A program made the position numbers and the translations under genes. Under the pieces are notes generated by a model. The model worked only from the letters and a program-made list of their open reading frames with translations, was not told the DNA's origin and did not search any database. From TH-plancto1 sp043777375 (lineage in GTDB: Bacteria; Planctomycetota; Planctomycetia; Planctomycetales; Planctomycetaceae): DNA of 64,000 bases. Location of the stretch: positions 1 through 64,000 of the forward strand of contig JAYWHX010000038.1 of NCBI GenBank assembly GCA_043777375.1, read 5' to 3'. This document shows positions 19,066 through 28,621 of this stretch, one piece after another (position 1 is the first letter of the stretch; every line of letters begins with the position of its first letter).

Positions 19066-20460
19066 TCAATCCTCCGCCTTGCTCCCGTCACCGCACATCT
19101 TCACGATCTTGGGATCAAAGCGGGCCACCTTCTCGACGAGGTCGGTCTGCTGCCGCATCACTTCCTCGATGTCCTTGTAGACACCGGGCACTTCATCCGA
19201 ACCCGCCGACAAGATGTGAACGCCCTTGGCCAGCAGGTCGTTCGCGACAGCCTTGATGCGGAATTTCTCCCGCCCCTGGGTCCGCGACATCCGTCGACCT
19301 GCACCGTGCGATGCCGAGTTCAAAGAGTCGGGGTTGCCCCGTCCTCGCACGATGTAAGCCGGTGTCGCCATCGATCCAGGAATCACCCCAAGTTCGCCCA
19401 CGCCCGCTGGGGTGGCCCCCTTGCGATGGACGATCACCTCGCGTCCGTCATGGATTTCCTTCCACGCGAAGTTGTGGTGATTCTCGACTCCCGCCAAGAT
19501 CTGGGCTCCCATCAAGTGTGATACGTTTTTGTGAATCACATCGTGATTCGCAGCTGCGTAATCCCCCATCAGGTTCATCGCCGCCCAGTATTCCTGTCCC
19601 GCTTCGGTATCGAGGTCGAGCCACGCCAGCTTGCCAAACTTGGCGTACTTGCGAGGCAGGCTACTCTGCGCGATCGAGCTATACGTCGAGCAGACTCCGT
19701 AGCCCGTGCCACGGCTTCCACTATGGCTGAGCAGCGCGACATACTGACCGGGTTCCAACCCCAGCTCGGGCTGATCGATGGTCACAATGCCGAACTCGAC
19801 GAAGTGGTTGCCCGACCCCGACGTGCCCAGCTGCTTCCACGCTTTGTCTTTACTCTCGCGAGTAACGCGGGTCACGCTCCAATCCTGGTCGAGCACGGGA
19901 TGCAGCTGCTTGCGTTCGTGCGCGCCCCCGGCTCCGAAAACGGTCCCTTTCTCCAAAGCTTTTTTGTAGTCCAGGAACCGCTTGTCGTCGTCGATCGAAG
20001 CGATCGGCAAGTCGAGAATTGACAGCTTCATGCGGCACGCAATATCGACGCCCACTGCATACGGGCACACCGCATTGTCGAGAGCCAACACGCCGCCAAT
20101 CGGCAGACCGTACCCGAGATGCGCATCGGGCATCAGCGCCGCGCCAACCGCGTTGGGCAGGCGGCATGCATCCGCCATCTGCGTGAACGTATTCTCGTCG
20201 ATCCGCTCGCGGCCCCACACCTTGTAGGAAATCGGCTCGCGCGGTGGCTCTTCCGGCTCGACGGTCAACAGGGCCTTGGCAAAGGCTCCGAAGAGTGGGT
20301 TCTCGACGAAATCCGCCGGGGTCGCGAGCACCTCGGCAATGATCTTGGGTCCGTTCTTGCCCTTGATCTCGCCTGCCATCGCAGCCTGCTGGACGGCCTG
20401 AATCGCTTCCACGACGCAGTCTTGCGGACAACCCATTTTCAGCAATTGGTTCTTGTTCAT
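19066..20460 (-). CDS. rtcB: RtcB family RNA ligase
   Basis: tRNA-splicing/RNA-repair ligase joining 2',3'-cyclic phosphate to 5'-OH ends with GTP and Mn2+. 464 residues. The guanylated His is H385 in SHGAGRRMSR, metal-site Cys is C142 in GVDIACRM, and SGNHFVEFG and HSGSRGTG supply further ligands. GGAAGG precedes the ATG. N-terminal LKMGCPQDCVVEAIQA is an unusual leader compared with short RtcB forms. No archease, RtcA or RtcR gene is adjacent, so it is probably not part of a classical rtc operon. Confidence 0.93.
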   Translation of the reverse strand: MNKNQLLKMGCPQDCVVEAIQAVQQAAMAGEIKGKNGPKIIAEVLATPADFVENPLFGAFAKALLTVEPEEPPREPISYKVWGRERIDENTFTQMADACRLPNAVGAALMPDAHLGYGLPIGGVLALDNAVCPYAVGVDIACRMKLSILDLPIASIDDDKRFLDYKKALEKGTVFGAGGAHERKQLHPVLDQDWSVTRVTRESKDKAWKQLGTSGSGNHFVEFGIVTIDQPELGLEPGQYVALLSHSGSRGTGYGVCSTYSSIAQSSLPRKYAKFGKLAWLDLDTEAGQEYWAAMNLMGDYAAANHDVIHKNVSHLMGAQILAGVENHHNFAWKEIHDGREVIVHRKGATPAGVGELGVIPGSMATPAYIVRGRGNPDSLNSASHGAGRRMSRTQGREKFRIKAVANDLLAKGVHILSAGSDEVPGVYKDIEEVMRQQTDLVEKVARFDPKIVKMCGDGSKAED

Positions 20461-20829
20461 AGTGCCTTCCGAGACACGGCAATGTGGACGCGGGTTCGGT
20501 GCATGGCCGCGGACTGTTTTACAGTGTGTCAGTCGTCAGTGAGATAAAAAGTCGCCCCACCTCTTTGAGAGGTGTCCCCAAGAAGCTTCGCCCCCCCCTT
20601 CGCGTCCTTCGCTACCTTTGTGTTCACAGTCCTTCGTGCCTCCGAGTCGGTTGGGAATCAGAATTGAACACAAAGCAAGCGAAGGACGCGAAGGGGGGAG
20701 GGGAAGCAAAGCGATGTTTTACTGTGCCACAGTGTTCAGTCGTCAGTCAGAGAAAAGTGGCCTCATTTCATGGAGTGGGTTGCCGTGGGCTGTTGCGATG
20801 ACAACCTCCCTTTTGGCTGACCGCCCTCC
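20461..20829. other. Intergenic region with nested direct and inverted repeats
   Basis: No gene is supported. Two imperfect direct copies (about 20516-20556 and 20716-20762, both GTTTTAC...CAGTCGTCAGT...AAAGT) flank an inverted repeat at 20591-20698. The layout is element-like. Confidence 0.6.
20591..20698. repeat. 34-bp inverted repeat (CTTCGCGTCC-type)
   Basis: Left arm 20591-20625 contains CCTTCGCGTCCTTCGCT then ACCTTTGTGTTCA. Right arm 20666-20698 contains TGAACACAAAG then CAAGCGAAGGACGCGAAGG. They pair with two mismatches around a 40-base loop. The arms resemble a degenerate relative of the repeats at 33074 and 53405. Confidence 0.8.
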
Positions 20830-22884
20830 TCACCACCACACTTTGCGGATGATGAACTCCCAGACATCGCCGAACAACACGTACGCCAGGCTCCTCTTGC
20901 CGCAGTGAATCTTGGCGGTCACTTCCGCTCCGATGCGGCGACCAGGCAGATCGTTGGCATCGATGTCCACGAACAATTCCACCACGGTCGACCCCTCCTT
21001 TTGCGACTCGTTCGTCCGCGTCCCGATCTCCGAGAGTTTCCCTTGATACCGCTGCGACACAGCCGTCGCGGCGATGTAGTCGACTTCCAGTTGCTCCGCG
21101 CCGGAGAGTTTTTGCCGGAGAGCTGGCTGAGTGGCTGATTCGGCACCGGACTTCGCGACGACGGCACTTTGCAGGTGCCCCATACGATACTCGGGAGCAT
21201 CCAGCTCCAACCGCCACGGGCCTTCCACGTCCATAATCTCGATCAGCCGATCTCCGCGCCGGACGGGTCGATCGAGCAGGTTCTGACTGACTTGGAATGT
21301 GGCGACGACGCCATTCACGGGCGAGAGCACTTTCAGAGCGGCGAGCCTCTTGCGGAACATTTCAGTCTTCGATTTCGCTCCGTCGCGCATCACCTCCGTG
21401 GTGGCGATCTCGGTGACCAGTCGCCCCGCTTCTTCCGTCTGACCGACAGCGGCCAAATCCGATTGTTGAAGCTTGAGTGAGACCAACTTCTTGTCGCTTT
21501 CACTGATCGCGTTCTCTGCGGCAATGAGTTCGGTTTCGAGTTCATCGCTCCGCAGGACAAGGACCACTTGCCCTTTCTGGACGACATCCCCATTTTTCAC
21601 AAGGACCTCAATCACGTCTCCGTCCCACGGGGCATAGATGTCGTATTGCTTGGCCGGCATCGCGCGACCCGCCGCTTCGAACCGGTACTCCCATGGGACG
21701 ACGCACAAAGCAGCCACAACCCCGCCGAGTGCCGCCAGGATGCCGACCGTAATCGCTAATCGTCGACCGCGGAACCAGCCCAGCGTGCGCCCGATTGTTC
21801 GCCACAGCGGCAGCAGAAAGATCGATTCCTGATTGCGGGCGTTACTCAAAGCCGCAGCTACATGATCCGCGACCATCGGAATCCGCTGAGACACAGTGGC
21901 CAGCGGGTCGCTGTCTTTGGACTGTTCCGCAATCAGACACGCAATCACCTTCCCCGGCTTTAAACGGCGCTGATCGGAGAGATCCAGTTCGGTCTTGTGA
22001 TGGGCGATATTCTCTCGCAGTGGGATCAGCTGGACCATTCGTGAACGGCTTTCCTCCAGGTATTTTGAAAGTGGTTCGCGGAACGATTCAGGAAACCCCT
22101 CCGTCGTTCCGGTGTAGATCACTGGTTCGCCGAGGTCGCACACCGCCTTGGCCAGTTGAGCCATCTGGTAGATCAAATTAGCCCGCTGCTGGGTCGACTC
22201 CTGCCCGCTACAAGCGACGATCTTAGCACGGGGGCCATGCTTCATCGCGATGCTGACGCGGTCGCAGCTCAGCAACACTCGCCCATCATTGGCTGCGACA
22301 GTCGCCACATCCGCAACGGACAAGCTCTTCTGGAGCGAGAGACTGAACTGGTCGAGCTGTCGCCAGAACTCATCATTGAGGGTGTTCACAGCGGGCGAGG
22401 CCGCGTGAGATCCCAGAGCCTTGGTCAGCTGGGCGACGATTTCGTCGGAAGCCAGATCGATGCCGCCCTTGTCCTTGGCCCGCTCTATCGGAAAAAACAG
22501 TTCCAATGCCAGCGGAGGAGTGCCCGTGACGGTCACACGCCGAATCGCCCTTAAAAAAGACACCCCATGCGCAGCGGTCCAAGACGCTTGGGGCGGCGGT
22601 TCATTGCCAAACACCGCCTTGATGGGGGCCAAGTGCGTGGTCGCATCAACGTTCAGCTGCCCATCGGGGCCGGAGATGCGGGCGATTCCGCCTGTTGCTG
22701 CCGATACGAACTTTGACTCGCGGTCGATCGCCCACAGCAGAGCAGTGCTCAGGTTTTGACCGTCGCAGATGGCTTCGAGTAGTTGATTGGCTCGATCCGC
22801 AGGTTTCAGGGTGCTTGTGCGCGCGGCATCCCCCACCTGTCTGATCCGAGACAGCCACGCACTCCACGGATTCTCTGCTGCCAT
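20830..22884 (-). CDS. GAF-like/HlyD fusion membrane protein
   Basis: 684 residues. The N-terminal ~360 residues look cytoplasmic and contain two GAF-like segments (about 20-150 and 165-330; e.g. DRVSIAMKHGPRAKIVACSG), a possible ligand or redox sensor. A single membrane helix lies at about 371-393, followed by an HlyD-type periplasmic part: half-motif YDIYAPWDGDVIEVLVKNGD, a short helical hairpin, SPVNGVVATF, and a beta barrel (WRLELDAPEYRMG). It starts divergently from the HlyD gene at 23012, so the two may share a regulatory region. Its sensor-adaptor fusion suggests regulation of the neighbouring export cluster, which is inference. Confidence 0.8.
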   Translation of the reverse strand: MAAENPWSAWLSRIRQVGDAARTSTLKPADRANQLLEAICDGQNLSTALLWAIDRESKFVSAATGGIARISGPDGQLNVDATTHLAPIKAVFGNEPPPQASWTAAHGVSFLRAIRRVTVTGTPPLALELFFPIERAKDKGGIDLASDEIVAQLTKALGSHAASPAVNTLNDEFWRQLDQFSLSLQKSLSVADVATVAANDGRVLLSCDRVSIAMKHGPRAKIVACSGQESTQQRANLIYQMAQLAKAVCDLGEPVIYTGTTEGFPESFREPLSKYLEESRSRMVQLIPLRENIAHHKTELDLSDQRRLKPGKVIACLIAEQSKDSDPLATVSQRIPMVADHVAAALSNARNQESIFLLPLWRTIGRTLGWFRGRRLAITVGILAALGGVVAALCVVPWEYRFEAAGRAMPAKQYDIYAPWDGDVIEVLVKNGDVVQKGQVVLVLRSDELETELIAAENAISESDKKLVSLKLQQSDLAAVGQTEEAGRLVTEIATTEVMRDGAKSKTEMFRKRLAALKVLSPVNGVVATFQVSQNLLDRPVRRGDRLIEIMDVEGPWRLELDAPEYRMGHLQSAVVAKSGAESATQPALRQKLSGAEQLEVDYIAATAVSQRYQGKLSEIGTRTNESQKEGSTVVELFVDIDANDLPGRRIGAEVTAKIHCGKRSLAYVLFGDVWEFIIRKVWW

Positions 22885-23011
22885 CTCCCAATCCCTTCTT
22901 GCACTAGTGACTCAATGGAACGTAGCATCTTCGCAAAGCCGAGTTCGACGCAAGCGACATTCCCGCTGGGGAGTGACTTCTTTGGATTCTGGTTTCAAGG
23001 GACGGAAGCCG
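22885..23011. promoter_or_regulatory. Divergent promoter region of the adaptor cluster
   Basis: The only non-coding DNA between the divergently starting GAF-HlyD gene and the HlyD/M50/TolC genes. Promoters for both must lie here or inside the coding ends. I could not identify clear -35/-10 boxes. Confidence 0.35.
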
Positions 23012-24052
23012 ATGATGCCTAGACAGTCTGAGTCCATCCCGAATGGCCCCATAATGATTGCACCGTCTCGACAGCTCTGGCATTCGGCCTTTGGCGCGGG
23101 ATTTCTCCTCATGGCCCTGCTTCTGATTGGTCAGCTGACTCTCTCTGCCCAAGAGAAGACTCCAGTGCCTGCGACATCGACATCGCTGATTGAGCTGAAG
23201 CCTGCCCGCTTGATGTTTGTGGATCGGCATGAAGTGGCGTTCGATCGTCCGGGCGTGCTGCAACTCGTGCTCGAAGAAGCCGAAACGGTGAAGGCTGGAC
23301 AGGTCGTGGCCCGACTGGAGGACGGCATTGCGAAGGCGGCCGTCGCTGTGGCGGATGCCCGCGTCTTGAACAACGCGGAGGTGATTTCTGCCCAGAAGCA
23401 GGCCGAATTAGCCCTGCTGAAACTGGATTCGGCCAAAGCGGCAATTGCCGCCAGCCTGACTAAGTTCAACGACGAAGTGGCCAAGCGAACCGCATCGGGA
23501 GTGCCCCTGACCGATGAATATAAGTTTGAGCCTCCCTTTAACAAGGCGTACACCGAAGAGTTAAGACTGGGGTACGAAGCCGCTCAGTCAGACATCGGAC
23601 GGTTTGAGAAAGAACATGGCGTCAACGTCAAGGGGCGCGATCAAGCCCAGGCCGAGCTGAGTGCTCTTGAACTGAAAGCCCCCCGCGACGGACTCGTGAC
23701 GCGCGCGTTTAAGCAAACCGGTGAAGGAGTCCAATCGGGCGAAAAAGTTCTGGAGATCATCTCCACCAAACGCATCCGCGTCGAAGTCGATGTCCCCGCC
23801 GTCACCGCCGCCCGTCTGAAAGTGGGCATGCCCGTCACCGTGATCGTCCAGCAACCCAGCGGCGAAAATGCCATGGACCTGGAACGCTATCCGACTCTTC
23901 TCAAGTTTATTGACCCGACCATCGCGCAAGCTTCAAAAATGGTTCGCATCTGGGCCGAAATCGATAACTCGGAGGGCAAACTTCGCGAGGGACTGACCGC
24001 CTCGATCGAGATTGTCCCCTCTGCTCCTGTTCCGATAGCCAAGCCTCAATAA
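23012..24052 (+). CDS. HlyD-family periplasmic adaptor
   Basis: 346-residue secreted adaptor. A hydrophobic signal/anchor lies at about 20-47 (FLLMALLLIGQLTLSAQ). FDRPGVLQLVLEEAETVKAG is the first lipoyl half, then an Ala/Lys-rich helical hairpin, the second half LKAPRDGLVTRAF, and a beta-barrel region IRVEVDVPAVTAARLKVGMP. I chose ATG 23012 (GGAAG about six bases upstream), since the longer frame back to 22787 overlaps the divergent gene. Only about ten bases separate it from the M50/HlyD fusion, so they form an operon. Confidence 0.83.
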   Translation: MMPRQSESIPNGPIMIAPSRQLWHSAFGAGFLLMALLLIGQLTLSAQEKTPVPATSTSLIELKPARLMFVDRHEVAFDRPGVLQLVLEEAETVKAGQVVARLEDGIAKAAVAVADARVLNNAEVISAQKQAELALLKLDSAKAAIAASLTKFNDEVAKRTASGVPLTDEYKFEPPFNKAYTEELRLGYEAAQSDIGRFEKEHGVNVKGRDQAQAELSALELKAPRDGLVTRAFKQTGEGVQSGEKVLEIISTKRIRVEVDVPAVTAARLKVGMPVTVIVQQPSGENAMDLERYPTLLKFIDPTIAQASKMVRIWAEIDNSEGKLREGLTASIEIVPSAPVPIAKPQ

Positions 24053-24063
24053 AGACGGTTGTG

Positions 24064-26295
24064 ATGCAGCTGCAAAAGCAGAAACAGTCCGACTCGTCGA
24101 CCTCGTTTGATCGCCCGATCCCCTATCGGAGGCGTGAAGATCTTGTAATTGCCTGGATCAAATATCGTGGCGTGAAGCATGCCGTCATCAAAGATCCGCT
24201 GGGCCTGAAGTATCATCAACTCTCTCCCGAACAGTACGCCGTCCTCGATCTGCTCAACGGAGAGAACAGCCTCAAGCAGATTCGAGCGGAGGTCCAGACG
24301 CAGTTCCCGACCGAACATTTTTCACTGATGGACGTGCAAGGATTAGTCATCGATTTGCAGGAGAAAGCCCTGCTGGTCGCCCTGCGACTGGGCCAAGGTC
24401 CGGCTCTCCTCAAAGCTCACCGCGATAACGTCCGTAAAAAGATCGGATCAACGCTCAAGAACCCACTCACCATCCAGCTTCCCGGCTGGGACCCCGAGCG
24501 CGTACTCCGGCTGATGTTGCCGTTCACCAGCTGGTTGTTCGCTCCCAAAGTCATTCTCGTTCTGCTGACCGGTGTGGCCGTGGCGCTGCTGTTCCTGGCC
24601 TCTCGCTTTGGCGAAATTCAGAAGACACTGCCCGAGTTCCAGCGGTTCTTCGGCTGGCCGAACCTGGTTTACCTATGGGTGGCACTGGCAGTCATCAAGG
24701 TAATTCACGAGTTCGGGCACGGATTGTCTTGCAAGTACTACGGAAGCGAATGTCACTCGATCGGCATCATGCTGCTGGTCTTTAGTCCGACGATGTACTG
24801 CGATGTGACCGATTCCTGGATGCTGCACAATAAATGGAAACGCATCATGATCGGCGCTGCGGGGATGTATTTCGAGTCCCTGTTGTCGACTCTCGCACTG
24901 ATCATCTGGTGGAACACCGAGCCGGGAATGTTCCATTATCTCTGCCTGAACACGTTCTTCGTCTCGACAGTCTCGACGGTCATTTTCAATGCCAATCCCC
25001 TGCTGAAATATGACGGCTACTACATGCTGTCAGACTTTTTGGAGATCCCGAATCTCCGCCAGAAGGCTGACCAGATCTCGCAGCGAATCCTGGCGAAACT
25101 GTGCCTGGGAATCGACTTGCCCGCCCCGGCCTTCCTGCCCGACCATGGTCGATTCTGGTTCTTCACGTATGTGATTGCGTCGGCGATCTACCGCTGGGTG
25201 GTGTTCGCGGGGATCATTACATTCTTCTACACGGTGCTGAAACCGTACCGTTTGCAAAGTCTGGGAATCCTGATGGCCATCATAACGATACTGATTTCAC
25301 TGGGAGGCTTCTTGTGGAACACCTACAAACTGATCACCCAGCCACGTCGCGATTCGGTCAGCAAGCCGCGATTGTTTGTGACGACTGCTTTTCTGGGAGT
25401 CCTGGGGTATCTGGCCTTCTTTCTGCCGTTTCCCTGGTACATCGAGGCTCCCTTCACGATTGAGCCAGATCAAGCCGTGCATCTCTATAACCAGGAACCG
25501 GGATTCATCGAGACCCAGTCTCTGCATGCCGGGGACTCCGTCAAGCAGGGAGATGCGATCCTCACGCTGGCAAACCCCGAACTGCAGACCCGCGTCCATG
25601 ATGCGCGTGTCCAACTGGCAGTGGCTGAGGCTGAACACAATGTCCATCTCGTCACCGGCCAATCCGAAGCCTCTGCCGTCTCGAAAGTTCAACTCGAGTC
25701 CGCGCAGAAGCAGCTGGGTAAGCTGCTCGATCAACAGTCGCGGCTGACCATCTCCAGCCCTGCAAATGGCACTCTAGTCGCCCCTCCGCGAACTCCCGGA
25801 CCGTCCTTAGAGCAGTTGCGAGAACGGCTGCCGAGTTGGACGGGAACTCCCCTGACGGAAAGGAATCGCGGGAGTTATCTGGAACCGCAAACCCAAGTAG
25901 GCACAATCGCCCCCAGCGACAAGCTCCAGGCCGTGCTGGTGATGGATCAAACCGAACGTGAAGAATTAAAGCTAAACGCGACAGTTCGGCTCAAGGTTGA
26001 GGGCTTGCCGGCATCCGTTCTCGAGGGGCAGATCACCGAGGTCTCGCACCGGCACCTCGAATTCGCTCCGAAAGGACTCTCCAATCGATTCCAAGGTCCC
26101 CTCGTCACTGTGTCGGATGATCAAGGGAGAGAGAAGCTTACGAGTATTACGTACCAGGCGATTGTCCCCCTGAGTGGTGATCCCCGCCTGCTGCGGTCCG
26201 GGATGCGCGGCAAAGCTCGCGTTCATATCAGAGACCGCTCATTAGGGGAATGGCTCTGGAGATTTATCCAAACGACGTTCCAGTTCCGCTTGTAA
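24064..26295 (+). CDS. PqqD-like / M50 metalloprotease-type membrane protein / HlyD fusion
   Basis: About 743 residues. The N-terminal 30-110 region (IKDPLGLKYHQLSPEQYAVL ... LIDLQEKALL) is PqqD-like, resembling the peptide-recognition element of RiPP systems. A polytopic membrane part follows with the zinc motif H215-E-F-G-H219 and a likely third ligand D317 in NPLLKYDGYY, as in site-2 protease (M50) proteins. After more helices comes an HlyD-type half-lipoyl domain (about 473-506, EPGFIETQSLHAGDSVKQGD), a hairpin, and a beta-barrel. All metal ligands look intact. It sits between an adaptor and a TolC gene, so it may be the inner-membrane element of an export path; substrate unknown. GTG 24061 is an alternative start. 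Confidence 0.85.
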   Translation: MQLQKQKQSDSSTSFDRPIPYRRREDLVIAWIKYRGVKHAVIKDPLGLKYHQLSPEQYAVLDLLNGENSLKQIRAEVQTQFPTEHFSLMDVQGLVIDLQEKALLVALRLGQGPALLKAHRDNVRKKIGSTLKNPLTIQLPGWDPERVLRLMLPFTSWLFAPKVILVLLTGVAVALLFLASRFGEIQKTLPEFQRFFGWPNLVYLWVALAVIKVIHEFGHGLSCKYYGSECHSIGIMLLVFSPTMYCDVTDSWMLHNKWKRIMIGAAGMYFESLLSTLALIIWWNTEPGMFHYLCLNTFFVSTVSTVIFNANPLLKYDGYYMLSDFLEIPNLRQKADQISQRILAKLCLGIDLPAPAFLPDHGRFWFFTYVIASAIYRWVVFAGIITFFYTVLKPYRLQSLGILMAIITILISLGGFLWNTYKLITQPRRDSVSKPRLFVTTAFLGVLGYLAFFLPFPWYIEAPFTIEPDQAVHLYNQEPGFIETQSLHAGDSVKQGDAILTLANPELQTRVHDARVQLAVAEAEHNVHLVTGQSEASAVSKVQLESAQKQLGKLLDQQSRLTISSPANGTLVAPPRTPGPSLEQLRERLPSWTGTPLTERNRGSYLEPQTQVGTIAPSDKLQAVLVMDQTEREELKLNATVRLKVEGLPASVLEGQITEVSHRHLEFAPKGLSNRFQGPLVTVSDDQGREKLTSITYQAIVPLSGDPRLLRSGMRGKARVHIRDRSLGEWLWRFIQTTFQFRL

Positions 26296-26401
26296 CACCT
26301 TCGCCGACTTTAACGATTGCACTGAACCTCCGGTCTCTCCTCAGTCGATACTGACGAGGAGAACGGGCGATTTTCGCCCAGTTGCCGGGGGGCCTGTGCA
26401 C
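26296..26401. other. Short gap with two hairpins before the TolC gene
   Basis: CTCCTCAGT...ACTGACGAGGAG (about 26337-26361) and GGGCGATTTTCGCCC (26365-26379) can fold. They could attenuate or stabilise the operon transcript; there is no T-tract for a strong terminator. Confidence 0.4.
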
Positions 26402-28621
26402 ATGGGACGGTTGGTCGTCCATCATCGAAACTCACGCCGCATGACGCTCGCACTGTGGTGCGTTGTCGCCATGCTGCCTGCGTTGTTGTGCGCCTGCCGC
26501 CAGAGTCGAAATCTGATCGACCCCTCCGAAGCCTACCATATCCGGCCCGGTCAAATTCCGCTTGATGATGAGTTGACCTACGCGGACGAACATCGCATTT
26601 CAGCGATTGACCTTTCAATGGTCCCCGAGCCGCCCCGTTTGCGATCTCGGAAACCGATTGTCCACTGGGACATGACCTTGCAAGAGGTCATCTTCCACGC
26701 ACTGGCCAACGCCAAAGTCATCCGCCAGGGAGGCCAATTCCTCTCACCCAATAACTCGCTGCTGAGATCTCCCGAGGGGATCCCCACCGTCTACGATCAA
26801 GTGATCCAGTCGACTGGTGTCCTTTTTGGCCAGCGTGGCGAACAAGCCGCGCTCTCAGAATTCGACGCGCAGTTCACCACCCGGATGCTGTGGGGCAACA
26901 GTTCTACGATCCAGAACAACCGCTTCAACAACGGGATCTCTCAGGGCGGCACCCTCAACGAAGATACCGCTCAGTTCTCCGCTAACCTGCAACGTTCATT
27001 GTACTCCGGCGGTCAGTTCGGCCTGAGTCATAGCTGGAATTATTCGGCCAATAATGGTCCGGGCCGGCTCTTTCCATCCGCCTATGAAGGAAATCTGCGA
27101 GCAGAATATCGGCAACCGTTATTGGCCGGAGCCGGGGCCGAATACACCCGCATCGCCGGACCAATCTCCGACAACATCCAGGGGGTGACTGGGGTCCAAC
27201 AAGGGATACTGATCTCCCGAATCAACTCAAAAGTGGCGTTGGCGGATTTCGAACTCAGCACGATTGGATTCCTGCGTGATGTCGAATTGCAGTATTGGCG
27301 ATTGTATTTGGCGTACCAGACTCACGATGTGGAGCAGGCGAGTCAGCAGGACGCCAAACGCATCCTGAACATTGTGGAAGCGCGAGCCGATGCCGATGCC
27401 CAGGGTGGAGACCTGTCGCGGATCGTCGAAGCACGCGAAGGAGTCTTGCAATCCGAACAGCGTGTCATCGAGGCCCTCGACGCCATCTACACGAACGAGT
27501 CCCAACTCAGGTTACTCATGGGGTTCTCGCTTCAGACTGAGCGAATGATCCACCCAAGTGATCAACCTCTGACGGCAGAAGTGACTCACGATTGGACCAG
27601 TTCGCTCGGATCGGCGCTGGCCCGTCGACCGGAACTTGTCCGCCAAAAACTGTCCATCAAAAGCGCCGAGCTCCAGCTGTCCGCTGCCGAGAATCTCAAC
27701 CGTCCTCGACTCGACTTCCTCGCCAGCGGTCAGACGAATGGCTTTGGTGATGATCTCCTCGGATCAAGAACCGTCGGAGGAGGCGTCCCGCCCATCGGCA
27801 ATGCCTACGATCGTTTGATTCGCGGTAATGAAACCGGATGGAACCTGGGAGTCGAATACTCCCAACCACTGGGGATGCGTTTCGCCAGCCAGCAAGTCAA
27901 GAACCATGAGTTCAAGCTGGCCAAGGCCATGAAAGTTCTCGAAGCGCAGGAAACAGAGATCCTGCATGAGCTGACAGCTGCATTCCAGGCAGTTGATAAA
28001 ACCTATCTGGCGATGCAGAATCAAGCAGCACTGGTCCGGAATGCTGACGCGCGGCTCGAAGCCGCTGAAGCCGACTACGAGTCCAACAAAGACGGCCGGG
28101 GATTCCTGGATCTGGATTCTCTCAACCGAGCCCGTGACATTTACGCACAGGCTGTTGTGAAGCTCGGGCAGAACCAGGTGGAATACTCGACGGCCCTGAC
28201 CGACATCGATTACCGTTGCGGTCGCCTGTTGGATCACCACAACGTCATCCTCGGGTCATCACCGGAATCCGCATTCAGCGCTCTATCCGGAATCCCACAA
28301 GACGCGGTGCCGACACCCGCGTTGACTCCGCCAGCATTGCCGCCAGCCGTGATGGATCCTAGTGAGACTGCAGCGGACCCCACTCCCGTGGAAGTCTCGG
28401 ACACGTCCACGAGCATCGCCTCCGATGGAGAAACAGAGTTCGTGTCCACTGCCGATCAAACGGCCGAATCCAAGGGTCGATCAGAAACAGTGCCCCTCGC
28501 AGACGAATGGACCACATCCGAAGCCGCAACCTCAGATGAACTTGATACAGTACCGCCTCCAGAGAACGCGGAAGAAGCGGACATCGAGACAGAACCCGAA
28601 GACGAAACCACTCCCCCATGA
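26402..28621 (+). CDS. TolC-family outer membrane lipoprotein
   Basis: Outer-membrane efflux channel subunit of about 739 residues. The N terminus has a lipobox-like LCAC with C32 as likely lipid-attached Cys. Two OEP repeats are visible: LALADFELSTI-type helices at the first half (VALADFELSTIGFLRDVELQYW) are followed by ALARRPELVRQKLSIKSAEL and TAAFQAVDKTYLAMQ in the second. The last ~110 residues after about 620 form an acidic Ser/Thr/Pro/Glu-rich tail, which is unusual for TolC. GGGGGG lies about ten bases before ATG 26402; GTG 26396 is possible. The stop overlaps the methyltransferase start (ATGA). Confidence 0.87.
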   Translation: MGRLVVHHRNSRRMTLALWCVVAMLPALLCACRQSRNLIDPSEAYHIRPGQIPLDDELTYADEHRISAIDLSMVPEPPRLRSRKPIVHWDMTLQEVIFHALANAKVIRQGGQFLSPNNSLLRSPEGIPTVYDQVIQSTGVLFGQRGEQAALSEFDAQFTTRMLWGNSSTIQNNRFNNGISQGGTLNEDTAQFSANLQRSLYSGGQFGLSHSWNYSANNGPGRLFPSAYEGNLRAEYRQPLLAGAGAEYTRIAGPISDNIQGVTGVQQGILISRINSKVALADFELSTIGFLRDVELQYWRLYLAYQTHDVEQASQQDAKRILNIVEARADADAQGGDLSRIVEAREGVLQSEQRVIEALDAIYTNESQLRLLMGFSLQTERMIHPSDQPLTAEVTHDWTSSLGSALARRPELVRQKLSIKSAELQLSAAENLNRPRLDFLASGQTNGFGDDLLGSRTVGGGVPPIGNAYDRLIRGNETGWNLGVEYSQPLGMRFASQQVKNHEFKLAKAMKVLEAQETEILHELTAAFQAVDKTYLAMQNQAALVRNADARLEAAEADYESNKDGRGFLDLDSLNRARDIYAQAVVKLGQNQVEYSTALTDIDYRCGRLLDHHNVILGSSPESAFSALSGIPQDAVPTPALTPPALPPAVMDPSETAADPTPVEVSDTSTSIASDGETEFVSTADQTAESKGRSETVPLADEWTTSEAATSDELDTVPPPENAEEADIETEPEDETTPP

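Noticed and set aside
23012..28621. A standard RND or ABC efflux operon
   Set aside because: No RND pump and no ABC ATPase is encoded; the inner-membrane protein is the M50/HlyD fusion.
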